A stretch of DNA of 64,000 nt from Streptomyces musisoli. Lineage in GTDB: Bacteria; Actinomycetota; Actinomycetes; Streptomycetales; Streptomycetaceae. The stretch's first letter is position 1; the number at the start of each line of letters is the position of its first letter. Under the pieces are notes generated by a model that saw nothing but the letters and a program-made list of their open reading frames with translations, was not told the DNA's origin and made no database searches. Below, one piece after another: positions 49,579-57,979 of this stretch. The stretch covers positions 310,001 to 374,000 of the forward strand of contig NZ_JAERRH010000001.1 of NCBI RefSeq assembly GCF_016741855.1, given 5' to 3'. Both the position numbers and the translations under genes were made by a program.

Positions 49579-50457
49579 ATGCAGCTCGGTCTCATCGGTC
49601 TCGGCAAGATGGGCGGCAACATGCGCGAGCGGATCCGCCGCGCCGGCCACACCGTCATCGGCTACGACCGCAACCCGGAGGTCTCCGACGTCAAGAGCCT
49701 CGCCGAACTGGTCGAGAAGCTGGACGCGCCCCGCCAGGTGTGGGTGATGGTCCCGGCCGGCACCGCCACCCAGGGCGTCATCGACGAACTCAAGGACCTG
49801 CTGTCCGAGGGCGACACGGTGATCGACGGCGGCAACTCCCGCTGGACGGACGACGAGAAGCACGCCGCCGAACTCGGCATCAAGGGCATCGGATTCGTCG
49901 ACGCCGGCGTCTCCGGCGGTGTGTGGGGCCTCCAGAACGGCTACGCGCTGATGGTCGGCGGGGACAAGGAGCACGTGGACCGGCTCCGGCCGATCTTCGA
50001 GGCGCTCAAGCCGGAGGGCCCGTACGGCTACGTCCACGCGGGCCGGGTCGGTGCCGGGCACTTCTCGAAGATGGTCCACAACGGCATCGAGTACGCCATG
50101 ATGCAGGCCTACGCCGAGGGCTGGGAACTGCTGGAGAAGGTCAAGTCCGTGGACAACGTGCGCGAGGTCTTCCGCTCCTGGCAGGAGGGCACCGTCATCC
50201 GCTCCTGGCTGCTCGACCTCGCGGTCAACGCCCTGGACGACGACGAGCACCTGGAGAAGCTGCGCGGCTACGCGGAGGACTCCGGCGAGGGCCGCTGGAC
50301 CGTGGAGGCGGCCATCGACAACGCGGTGCCGCTGCCCGCGATCACCGCCTCCCTCTTCGCGCGGTTCGCCTCCCGCCAGGACGACTCGCCGCAGATGAAG
50401 ATGATCGCCGCGCTGCGTAACCAGTTCGGCGGCCACGCGGTCGAGAAGAAGGACTGA
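49579..50457 (+). CDS. gnd: 6-phosphogluconate dehydrogenase, short form (decarboxylating)
   Basis: The product has 292 residues, well under the roughly 470 of the classical enzyme. It belongs to the short 6PGDH class, which is often NAD+-preferring. Cofactor loop GLIGLGKMGGNM; substrate GGNSRWTDDEKHAAEL; DAGVSGGVWGLQNGYALMVGG; catalytic Lys in VGAGHFSKMVHNGIEY. It forms ribulose-5-phosphate and CO2. ATG 49579, 2 bp after the pgi stop. Cofactor preference cannot be settled here. Last gene of the operon. Confidence 0.94.
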   Translation: MQLGLIGLGKMGGNMRERIRRAGHTVIGYDRNPEVSDVKSLAELVEKLDAPRQVWVMVPAGTATQGVIDELKDLLSEGDTVIDGGNSRWTDDEKHAAELGIKGIGFVDAGVSGGVWGLQNGYALMVGGDKEHVDRLRPIFEALKPEGPYGYVHAGRVGAGHFSKMVHNGIEYAMMQAYAEGWELLEKVKSVDNVREVFRSWQEGTVIRSWLLDLAVNALDDDEHLEKLRGYAEDSGEGRWTVEAAIDNAVPLPAITASLFARFASRQDDSPQMKMIAALRNQFGGHAVEKKD

Positions 50458-50463
50458 CCCGCC

Positions 50464-50490
50464 GGGGGGACCTCCTGCTGGTCCTCCCCC
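50464..50490 (+). terminator. Probable terminator of the pentose phosphate operon
   Basis: GGGGGGACC (50464-50472) pairs with GGTCC-T-CCCC (50480-50489) with one bulge, 7 bp after the gnd stop. It runs into a dispersed repeat. Confidence 0.55.
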
Positions 50491-50519
50491 ACTGCCTCAA
50501 GGGCGTGGGAGGTGCCCCC
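50484..50519 (-). repeat. Dispersed repeat, copy 3 (inverted)
   Basis: On the minus strand it reads GGGGGCACCTCCCACGCC, a 5-nt middle, then GGCAGTGGGGGAG, as in the copy at 35043. It directly abuts a truncated mutase-like reading frame. Confidence 0.7.
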
Positions 50520-50520
50520 A

Positions 50521-50634
50521 GCAAAGACGGAGTGGAGCCGGTCGGGACAGCACACCGGCTGGACCGACCTGCCCCTGACCGAGCACGGCGAGGAACAGGC
50601 CAAGTCCCTCGCCCCGCTCCTCACCGGCCGGGCC
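50521..50634 (+). pseudogene. Histidine phosphatase/phosphoglycerate mutase-like remnant
   Basis: The frame reads AKTEWSRSGQHTGWTDLPLT then EHGEEQAKSLAPLLTGR. This is the segment that normally follows the catalytic RHGxT of histidine phosphatases (xTEWSxxGxHTGxTDxPLTxxGxxQA). The catalytic LVRHG piece upstream is missing and is replaced by the dispersed repeat. The rest of the domain is missing downstream. The remainder to 50804 shows no further gene. Confidence 0.7.
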
Positions 50635-50804
50635 TGCGCCCTGCCTCCGGCTCCGGCGGCTGCCCCCGACGCCGGTCCCGCGCGGCACTGGAGGGGTGAA
50701 CCCGGAGCAGTTGGCTCTAATGAGGCTCCCTGATCCCGGAGAAGATCCCTACCCTTTCCTCCTGCGCGGGGCGACCCACGAAGGCGTGGCGGAACGGGGG
50801 ACTT

Positions 50805-52343
50805 ATGGCACATCAAGCTCGGCCCGGAACGGTGATCGGCGGACGCTACTCGCTCACCCGTCTGCTCGGGGTGGGCGGCTTCGGCCAGGTCTGGCAGGCG
50901 CACGACACCCTCCTCGGCGTCGATGTCGCGGTCAAGCAGGTGCGGCTCGACGTCCCGTTGCCGGACGAGGCGCGCGCGGAACTGCTGGCTCGCGCCGCTC
51001 GGGAGGCGCGTCACGCGGCCCGTCTTCGGGACCACCCGCACATCGTCACCGTCCACGACGTCGTCGAGGTCGACGAGGGCCACTGGAAGGTGCCCTGGAT
51101 CGTGATGCAATGGGTCGACGGGTGCTCCCTCGCCGAAGAGCTGAAGGAGCGCGGCCCGCTGAACCAGCGCCGGACCCGGGAGACCGCCGAGGCGCTGCTC
51201 GGCGCCCTCGACGCCGCGCACCGGGCAGGCGTCGTGCATCGCGACGTCAAACCGGGCAACGTGCTCCTCGCCGCCGACGGCTCCGTCCTGCTCGCCGACT
51301 TCGGCATCGCGCTCGCTTCCACCGACCCCCGGCTCACCCGTACCACCCTCGTCATCGGTTCCCCGGGCTACATGGCCCCCGAGCGCTGGCAGGGCGCAGA
51401 GAGCGACGGCCGGGCGGACCTGTTCTCCCTGGGGGTCACTCTGTACGAAGCGGTCGAGGGCGTCCTGCCGTTCCGCTCCGACAACCCCACCGCCGTCCTG
51501 ACCGAGCCGCCCCGGCCACCGGAGCGAGCGGGCACCCTGGCTCCGCTGCTCACCCTTCTCCTGGACAAGGATCCCGCCCGCCGGCCCACCGTCTCTGAGG
51601 CTCGGACACTGCTGGGCGCCAGGACTCCGGGCACGACCCGCCCGACGGTGCGGGAGACGGAAAGGCAGATGCCTCCGGGCGAGGGCGCGGCCGTCACGCT
51701 CACCAACACCCGGGGCACGATGATGCGGACGAGCACGGACCGGTGGGGGATGCCCAGCCTCTTCGGAGGCCTGGTCCTCGGCATCGTCCTCGGGGCGATC
51801 ACCTTCGGCGAACCGGTGGTGAGCTTCGGCGACGTGGTGATCCAGGGCGACAGCCGGTTCGGGAACGCTCTGGCCGGAGGCTTCTTCCTCGCCATCCTCG
51901 GCGCGGCGTTCGGCCTGCTCATCGGCGCGGCCGTCGGCGCACGGACGAGATCCGACAGCATCACCGTGGACGCCCGGGGGATCACCGTCACCGCGGGGAA
52001 GCCGACGACGCAGCCGCGGCGCGACCAGGACGGCACCCTCCGGCCCGGCGGACCGTCCGCCTTCACGATCCGTTTCGACGCGGTGGAGCGCGTCGCCGTC
52101 GAGAGACGGACACCGATGGTGAGGGACCACTCGGCGCTCGCCGTCTGGTTCCGGCCGGCCAACGAGCCCACGGCCGCCTGGCGTGCCCGACACGGCGTCA
52201 CCGAGCGCGAGGGCGGCGGACTATGGGTCTACGAGGCTCCTGCCAAGCGCCCCGCCGCAGTGGACCCCGAGCGGCTGCGCGACCCGCTGCGCCGGTTCGC
52301 GGCTCGCCTGTACGACGACCCGGATCACGTCCCGGACCCCTGA
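50805..52343 (+). CDS. Membrane-anchored Ser/Thr protein kinase
   Basis: The product has 512 residues. The Hanks-type kinase domain (about 10-270) has LLGVGGFGQVWQAHD (Gly loop), VAVKQ (Lys), VVHRDVKPGNVLL (catalytic Asp), LADFGIALA (DFG-type) and GSPGYMAPERW. Two hydrophobic segments follow at about 322-345 and 362-385. A cytoplasmic-looking C-terminal domain ends the chain (about 390-512: SITVDARGITVT, FTIRFDAVERVAVERR). No PASTA or other external sensor is seen, so the loop outside is short. ATG 50805 after a G-rich RBS. Its target is unknown. Confidence 0.9.
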   Translation: MAHQARPGTVIGGRYSLTRLLGVGGFGQVWQAHDTLLGVDVAVKQVRLDVPLPDEARAELLARAAREARHAARLRDHPHIVTVHDVVEVDEGHWKVPWIVMQWVDGCSLAEELKERGPLNQRRTRETAEALLGALDAAHRAGVVHRDVKPGNVLLAADGSVLLADFGIALASTDPRLTRTTLVIGSPGYMAPERWQGAESDGRADLFSLGVTLYEAVEGVLPFRSDNPTAVLTEPPRPPERAGTLAPLLTLLLDKDPARRPTVSEARTLLGARTPGTTRPTVRETERQMPPGEGAAVTLTNTRGTMMRTSTDRWGMPSLFGGLVLGIVLGAITFGEPVVSFGDVVIQGDSRFGNALAGGFFLAILGAAFGLLIGAAVGARTRSDSITVDARGITVTAGKPTTQPRRDQDGTLRPGGPSAFTIRFDAVERVAVERRTPMVRDHSALAVWFRPANEPTAAWRARHGVTEREGGGLWVYEAPAKRPAAVDPERLRDPLRRFAARLYDDPDHVPDP

Positions 52344-52512
52344 ACCCGCTCCGGAGCCGCGCTGCCGCACCGGCAGCGCGGCAGCCGTCCGTACCGCGGC
52401 AGCCGTCCGGGATGTGACGAACATCCCGGCTGCGGCCGACGGCCCTGCTTCTACAATCACCGGCACGCGAACGCGCGCGCCGCCCAGGCGCCGAGGGCCC
52501 CGAAGGAAACCG

Positions 52513-53178
52513 ATGACCAGCGTCGAAGAGCCGGCACGCCCCGGCGAACGGGTGCGCGACGCCGCCCGCACCAAGGCGGAGATCCTCGACGTGGCCACAC
52601 AGGAGTTCGCGCGGGCGGGCTACGACGGCGCCCGGGTCGACGAGATAGCCGCCCGCACCCGCACCACAAAGCGGATGATCTACTACTATTTCGGCGGAAA
52701 GCAGCAGCTTTTCACGGCCGTGCTGGAGCGGGCGTACGGGGTGCTCCGGAACGCCGAGCGGCGGCTGGACGTCGAGCACCTGGACCCGGTCGCGGCGATC
52801 CGGCGGCTGGCCGAGCTGATCTTCGACCACCATGAGCGGCACCCGGACTTCGTCCGCCTGGTCAGCATCGAGAACATCCACGGCGCCAGGCACATCGCCG
52901 CCTCCGAGACGCTCGGCCGCACCGGTTCCCCGGCCGTGGACGCGATCCGCCGCTCCCTCGCCGCCGGGCAGGAGTCCGGACTGTTCACGGCGGGCGCCGA
53001 CGCGGTCGACCTGCACGCGATGATCAGCTCGTTCTGCTGCTTCCGGGTGGCCAACCGGCACACGTACGGCGCGCTGCTGGGCCGGGACCTGATGGCCCCG
53101 GCCCAGCGGGAGCACTACCGGACCATGCTCGGCGACATGGTGATCGCCTACCTGACCGCGGAGCGGACCACGGGCTGA
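52513..53178 (+). CDS. TetR family transcriptional regulator
   Basis: The product has 221 residues. The HTH is at about 40-62 (ARVDEIAARTRTTKRMIYYYFGGKQQLF), within the usual TetR_N. The C-terminal domain is of the TetR_C_6/RutR-like kind (LIFDHHERHPDFVRLVSIENIHGA, LHAMISSFCCFRVANRHTYG). ATG 52513 with GAAGGAAA upstream. It stands alone between the kinase and the glycan locus. Confidence 0.9.
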   Translation: MTSVEEPARPGERVRDAARTKAEILDVATQEFARAGYDGARVDEIAARTRTTKRMIYYYFGGKQQLFTAVLERAYGVLRNAERRLDVEHLDPVAAIRRLAELIFDHHERHPDFVRLVSIENIHGARHIAASETLGRTGSPAVDAIRRSLAAGQESGLFTAGADAVDLHAMISSFCCFRVANRHTYGALLGRDLMAPAQREHYRTMLGDMVIAYLTAERTTG

Positions 53179-53277
53179 CGGCCCCCGCACCGCCTGCCGG
53201 GCCGGCTCCCGCGTGCCGGATCCGCGTACCGGCTCCCGTCCCGATCGTCGCCCGGCGACGGCGCACGCGCGGGTGTG

Positions 53278-55470
53278 TCAGCCGCTCACCAGCAGGTCCG
53301 TCCAGGCCGCAGCCACCCGGTCCAGCGCATAGGACTCCCGTACCTGGGCGCGGGCCGCCTCCGCGGCGGACCGCCACGTCTCCTCGCTCTCACCGAGCCC
53401 GGCGATCGCCTCGGCCATCGCCGGCGGGCCGTCGTGGATCCACCGCCGGTCGTAGATCTCGTCCGCGCCGGGCCACGGCAGCAGCGCCGGTACGGCGCCG
53501 GAGGCCATGCCCTCGGCCGGGGCGAGGTGGAAGCTCTCGTCGTCGCTGGTGGACAGGACGTGCCCGATGCGGCGCAGCCAGCTCGCCACGTCCGCGCCGA
53601 AGTCGTCGAAGACGACCGCCCCCGCCAGCAGCGGGGAGGTCTGGATCCGGCGCAGGACCGCCTCGTAGTGCGCGCGTTCCTCCGGCTTGTTCCAGATCCA
53701 CCAGTACTCCCACGGCGGCTTGGACTTGACCGACAGGTGCCAGCGCCGGTCCCGGGCACGCAGGGCTTCCAGCACGTCCAGGCCGAGGTCGAGGCGTTTG
53801 CGGCTGGGCGCGATCCCGATCATGCCGAGCCGGTGCCTGGCGCCGGGCGCCTTGGGGCGGTCGAGCTGGTCGGCGTCCACCCAGTTCGGGACGACCACGA
53901 CCTTGTGCCGCGGCCAGCCCGTGTGCTCCAGGGTGCGGCGGGCGTAGTAGGGGCTGACGCAGATCACCCGGTCGACGGCATCGATGTCGAGCTGTCCGGG
54001 CCAGTCGGCGTCCAGTTCGAACCGGTGCAGCCGGATCACGAGCCGGCTGCCGCGCCGCTTGTGGCGGCTGTACCAGACGGCGGCCGGGCCGCACCACTCG
54101 ACGACCACCACGTCGGCCCAGTCGGCGAGTTCCCGGCTCGTGCCCGGGTCGTGCCGGGCCAGCGCGGGCCAGGCGTCGACGCGCACCTCGAGTCCGGGCA
54201 GGGCGCGGAAGTGGTCCAGGAGCCGGGTGAGGAACTTCAGGTCGTGCCCCGCGACACCGACCCGCAGCGGACGGGTGCGGTGGACGACGCCGGCGGGTGC
54301 GGGCGGGAAGACCCCATCGAGGTGGGCGCGCCAGCGGGCGGCGGCGGCCCGGAGGGTGTACCGGTGGGCGGCGTCGCGGCAGCGTACGGCCGCCAGCCGG
54401 CGGGCCTCGGGCTCGCGGGCGGCGCGGGCCACGGCCTCGGCGGCGTCCTCGGGTCCGGCCCGGCCGGGCACGTAGAGGGGGTAGTCGGCGCCCAGCAGCG
54501 CCTCGTGCGCGGGCGTGCGGTTGAGCACGACGGGCAGGCCGAGGGCACCGAACTCCAGGACCTTGGTGGACAGTTCGAGGCTCGCGTCGAGCCGGGGGTC
54601 GCGCCAGCCGAGGCCGACGTCGCAGTCGGCGGCGATGCGCATGGCCTCTTCGCGGGGCTGTCCGCCGTGGTGGTGGACGCCGAGGGTGCCGCCGTGCAGG
54701 GCCCGGTACATCGCGTCCTGGAACTCGGGGTGGGCCGGATCGTCGTGGATCTTGTCGCCGACGGTGTGGAGTTCGGCGGGCACGCCCCGCTCTGCCAGCA
54801 GCGACGGCAGCCGGGTCATGGGGAGCGTGTTCCACAGCGGGGCGAACTTGCCGGTGTAGACGAGCCGGAGCGGATCGTGCGGCCGGTCCTGGTCCGGCAC
54901 CGGGAAGTCCGGTTCCGGCACGGCGGGCGGGCACAGGACGCTGCGGCCGCAGGCCTCGGGCACCCAGGCCTCCAGGAAGCAGCGCAGCTCCTCCGTCTGG
55001 CACAGCAGCCGCCTGGAGGCGGCGGCGATGCGGGCGAGGTCGGCGCGGGCCTGCTCGGTCATCTCGGCGGCGGACTGCGGGATGTCGGTGAGGTAGGCCC
55101 AGATCCGTCCGGTGAAGCGGCCGTCGGCGACGACCCGGCCGACGAGCCGGCGCCCGCGCAGGACGAGCAGGTCGCAGGGCTCGTCCCGGTCGAGCCGGGC
55201 GAGCAGCCGCGAGGCCTGCACCGGGGAGAGGGGCCGGTCGCCCTGGCCGGGGACCAGCCGTTCCTCGGCGGGCCGCACGACGGTCACCCCGGGCAGCCCG
55301 GCCAGCGGATCGGTCAGCCGTCCGGTCAGCACCGGGGCCTTCAGCACCAGCCGGGTCTCGCACCCGGCCAGGGACAGCGCCTGCACGGTCGACTGGGCCC
55401 AGACGGCGGAGCCGTCGATGAGGTTGAGGTCCACGTCGCCGTAGACCAGTGCCCGTATCACGCGGCTCAT
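53278..55470 (-). CDS. Tandem two-domain GT4-type glycosyltransferase
   Basis: The product has 730 residues, about twice a normal GT4 enzyme. The first unit (about 1-365) runs from VIRALVYGDVDLNLIDGSAVW to DASLELSTKVLEFGALGLPVVLNRTPAHEALLG. The second (about 385-730) runs from PLRVGVAGHDLKFLTRLLDHF through WVDADQLDRPK, GMIGIAPSRKRLDLGLDVLEAL and HLAPAEGMASGAVPALLPWPGADEIYD. The two halves differ in sequence, so two different sugar transfers are possible. No membrane spans. The ATG at 55470 overlaps the preceding stop (ATGA). Substrates are inferred only from the neighbouring nucleotide-sugar genes. Confidence 0.85.
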   Translation of the reverse strand: MSRVIRALVYGDVDLNLIDGSAVWAQSTVQALSLAGCETRLVLKAPVLTGRLTDPLAGLPGVTVVRPAEERLVPGQGDRPLSPVQASRLLARLDRDEPCDLLVLRGRRLVGRVVADGRFTGRIWAYLTDIPQSAAEMTEQARADLARIAAASRRLLCQTEELRCFLEAWVPEACGRSVLCPPAVPEPDFPVPDQDRPHDPLRLVYTGKFAPLWNTLPMTRLPSLLAERGVPAELHTVGDKIHDDPAHPEFQDAMYRALHGGTLGVHHHGGQPREEAMRIAADCDVGLGWRDPRLDASLELSTKVLEFGALGLPVVLNRTPAHEALLGADYPLYVPGRAGPEDAAEAVARAAREPEARRLAAVRCRDAAHRYTLRAAAARWRAHLDGVFPPAPAGVVHRTRPLRVGVAGHDLKFLTRLLDHFRALPGLEVRVDAWPALARHDPGTSRELADWADVVVVEWCGPAAVWYSRHKRRGSRLVIRLHRFELDADWPGQLDIDAVDRVICVSPYYARRTLEHTGWPRHKVVVVPNWVDADQLDRPKAPGARHRLGMIGIAPSRKRLDLGLDVLEALRARDRRWHLSVKSKPPWEYWWIWNKPEERAHYEAVLRRIQTSPLLAGAVVFDDFGADVASWLRRIGHVLSTSDDESFHLAPAEGMASGAVPALLPWPGADEIYDRRWIHDGPPAMAEAIAGLGESEETWRSAAEAARAQVRESYALDRVAAAWTDLLVSG

Positions 55471-57284
55471 GACGGCTCCTTCCCGCGCACGGCGAACAGT
55501 CGGTGCCCCCGGGCGCACCAGCTCTCGGGGGGCGCACCCGCGAGGTGCAGGGACCGGCGGACCAGCAGCGGCCGGCGCAGTGCCGGTACGAACGTGTAGT
55601 CCTCCCCGGCCGCCGCGTGGCCCAGCGCGTCGGCACCCGAATACTCCTGGGCGCACATCAGGTCCAGCAGCAGGGTGTCCGCGCGGTCCTCGGCGAGGTC
55701 GGTCCAGTCGGCGACCCAGGCCGCGGTGGGCGGTCCGGTGCGGACGGCGACGCCCGCGGCGTCGAGTTCGTCCAGGCCCGCCGGATCGGGCACGACCACC
55801 TCGGCGGGGCGGTGCTGCTGGCCCAGCACCTGTGCGACCAGCCGGGCCACGTCGTGCCGGTCGCGGGGGGCGGCCAGCACGGCGACCCGGCGTCCGTCCA
55901 GCGGGTCCGGGGCGCCGACCAGCCGGGCCAGTTCCGCCAGCCGCACCCGGGTGCTGTCCCACTGGAACGCCTCCCGCAGCCGCTCCCTGCCGTCCCCGGC
56001 CGGGTCGAGCCGGGACAGCCGTACGCCGGTGTCGGCGTCGAGGACGGCGTCCCAGGCCAGCTGGGCGAGGCCGGGTGCGGCGGAGGGCGGGGCGTCCCGC
56101 CACAGGACGGCCGCCCGGCCCGTCGCGCGGGCCTCGGTGAGCAGTTCGGCCAGTCTCCGGTCCAGGTCCGGTGCCATGCCGGTGCCGGCGAGCGACCAGG
56201 GGCCGTCCCCCGTGCACGCGCTCAGCTGCACCACGACCGCGTCGGGGTCGGTGCGCCGTACGAGCAGCGCGCCGTCGTGCGGGAGCGGCCGGTTCACGAC
56301 GGCGTCGGCCGCGAAGTCCTCCGCGGTGCGGTCGGTGAGCAGGCCCGCGATCACGAGCCGGTCGCGGGGCGCGGAGGAGAAGGCGCGGTGCACCAGGTGG
56401 AGGCGTTCGTCGGCGGTCACGGGCGCGGCCTGGGCGGCGGCGGAGCGGGAGGCGGGCGCCGCCTTCTTCGCGGCACGTCCCCGCCACAGCCCGTACAGCT
56501 CCCGAGGCAGACCGGGCACCCTGTGCCGTGGCGACCGGGCCGCCGACACGAGCGCCCTGCCCACCTTCAGCGAGGTCGAGCCCTCCAGCATGGCCACCCG
56601 TGCCTGGAGCACCTCGACCCGGCTGCGGGCCCCGCGCAGCGCGGAGGCCAGCTGCTCCTTCTCCCGGACGGTGGCGGCCAGCCGGTCGGCGAGTCCGTCC
56701 TCGCGGACGTCGTCCCGGGCCCGTTCGGCCTCCTCGGCGCGGCGCTCCAGATCCAGGTGGCGGGCGCGCAGGGAGCGGGAGACGAGGTCGGCGAGGACGT
56801 ACTCGCCGGTCATCCGCAGCATGGTGGTGAAGCCGTCCGAGGGGACCGCGTGTCCGAACCAGTCGTGCGGGGGCAGCAGTTCGTCCGTGGTGAGACGGGT
56901 GAACACCGCGCCCGCGCGCAGGTGCACGTAGTCGAGCGGGGCGGCGCGCAGCACCTGGCAGCGCTGGGCCACCAGGCCGTCCAGGAGCCGGTGGTAGGGC
57001 GGTTCGGGCCCGGGATGGCCGAACAGGAGGAGCCCGCGGCCGCCGGGCCGGATGCGTTCGAGCACCGCGAGGCAGTCCTCCTCGGTGCCGTGCAGGGCCG
57101 GGTCCGGGCCGTACGACAGGAGCACCAGCTCCCCTTGCTGCACCGGGCGTTCGCCGTCGTCGTGGAGCAGGCGGACGCCGTCGGGGAGATGGAGGTAGGG
57201 CGCGAGGCGCAGGCCGCGGCCGGCCGCGTCCACGACCGTGGTGACGCCGTCCAGGTGCGGGTGGAGCAGATCGGTCAGACGCAT
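55467..57284 (-). CDS. Three-part glycosyltransferase-associated protein with coiled coil
   Basis: The product has 605 residues. The N-terminal part (about 1-180) looks like a degenerate methyltransferase-like Rossmann domain (DGVTTVVDAAGRGLRLAPYL, LERIRPGGRGLLLFG). A charged coiled coil follows at about 180-245 (RRAEEAERARDDVRE to RVEVLQARVAMLEGSTSLKVGRALV). This coiled-coil-plus-SxxxGRAL motif is common at the edge of surface-glycan transferases. The C-terminal part (about 300-605) is GT2-like in places (VAVLAAPRDRHDVARLVAQVLGQQHRPAEVVV) but without clear DxD catalysis. It is coupled to both neighbours by overlapping stop/start codons. The function is uncertain. Confidence 0.7.
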   Translation of the reverse strand: MRLTDLLHPHLDGVTTVVDAAGRGLRLAPYLHLPDGVRLLHDDGERPVQQGELVLLSYGPDPALHGTEEDCLAVLERIRPGGRGLLLFGHPGPEPPYHRLLDGLVAQRCQVLRAAPLDYVHLRAGAVFTRLTTDELLPPHDWFGHAVPSDGFTTMLRMTGEYVLADLVSRSLRARHLDLERRAEEAERARDDVREDGLADRLAATVREKEQLASALRGARSRVEVLQARVAMLEGSTSLKVGRALVSAARSPRHRVPGLPRELYGLWRGRAAKKAAPASRSAAAQAAPVTADERLHLVHRAFSSAPRDRLVIAGLLTDRTAEDFAADAVVNRPLPHDGALLVRRTDPDAVVVQLSACTGDGPWSLAGTGMAPDLDRRLAELLTEARATGRAAVLWRDAPPSAAPGLAQLAWDAVLDADTGVRLSRLDPAGDGRERLREAFQWDSTRVRLAELARLVGAPDPLDGRRVAVLAAPRDRHDVARLVAQVLGQQHRPAEVVVPDPAGLDELDAAGVAVRTGPPTAAWVADWTDLAEDRADTLLLDLMCAQEYSGADALGHAAAGEDYTFVPALRRPLLVRRSLHLAGAPPESWCARGHRLFAVRGKEPS

Positions 57285-57979
57285 CAGCGGATCCTCGTGA
57301 AGACGTGGAAGCCGACCTCGATCTCCCGGAAGCCGTACGGCCGGAACTCCGTGTGCCGCAGGCCGAGGGGTTCGAGTACGGCGCGGTAGGCGGCCGTGGG
57401 CCGGTGCAGGATGTAGTCGCCGCGTGCCCGCGGCCGGGCCGTGTCCTCGTCGGTGACGATCAGCCGGCCGGTGAGGCGGACCAGGGAGGCCAGGTTGCGC
57501 AGGGCCGCCGACCACTCCGTGTCGTCCAGGAGGTGGAAGAGCACGTCGACGCAGAGCACGATGTCGTACGGCCACGGGCTGCGCCAGGCGTCGAGCCGGG
57601 CCCGGCCGTAGCGGGGGCCGCCGCCGGCGGCGCGGGCCCGGTCGAGGGCCTCCTCGCTGGCGTCGAAGGCGTCCACGCGGTGGCCGCAGCGGGCCAGGGC
57701 GCGCGCGAAGTACCCCTTGCCGCAGCCCGCGTCGAGCACGAACAGCGGGGCCGTCGCGCTGCCGAGGTCGCCGACGATGCCGAGCAGGGTGCCGAGCCGG
57801 AGCGCGTAGAAGAGTTCGTTGCCCGCCCGGTCGAGGCCGATGTGTCCGCCCGAGGCCAGCTCGTCCTGCTCGCGGTGGCGGGCGTCCCAGTAGTCGAAGG
57901 CGCCGTCACCGGTGTCGGCGGGGGCGGAGGTGCGGGCGCGGGCCGGGCCGCCGCCGTGGGCGAGGGTGCCGTCAGTCAT
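57284..57979 (-). CDS. Class I SAM-dependent methyltransferase
   Basis: The product has 231 residues. The SAM loop is FVLDAGCGKGYFARALARCG (motif I), with VDAFDASEEALDRAR (motif II) and DIVLCVDVLFHLLDD (post II). It resembles O-methyltransferases of polysaccharide loci and may cap or decorate the glycan. The ATG at 57979 lies inside the end of wecB (8-bp overlap), and the stop overlaps the next start (TGATG). Confidence 0.87.
   Translation of the reverse strand: MTDGTLAHGGGPARARTSAPADTGDGAFDYWDARHREQDELASGGHIGLDRAGNELFYALRLGTLLGIVGDLGSATAPLFVLDAGCGKGYFARALARCGHRVDAFDASEEALDRARAAGGGPRYGRARLDAWRSPWPYDIVLCVDVLFHLLDDTEWSAALRNLASLVRLTGRLIVTDEDTARPRARGDYILHRPTAAYRAVLEPLGLRHTEFRPYGFREIEVGFHVFTRIR

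Noticed and set aside
42148..50457. Horizontal acquisition of the pentose phosphate operon
   Set aside because: Codon use and G+C match the neighbours and no mobility genes flank it. The arrangement is known from Streptomyces.
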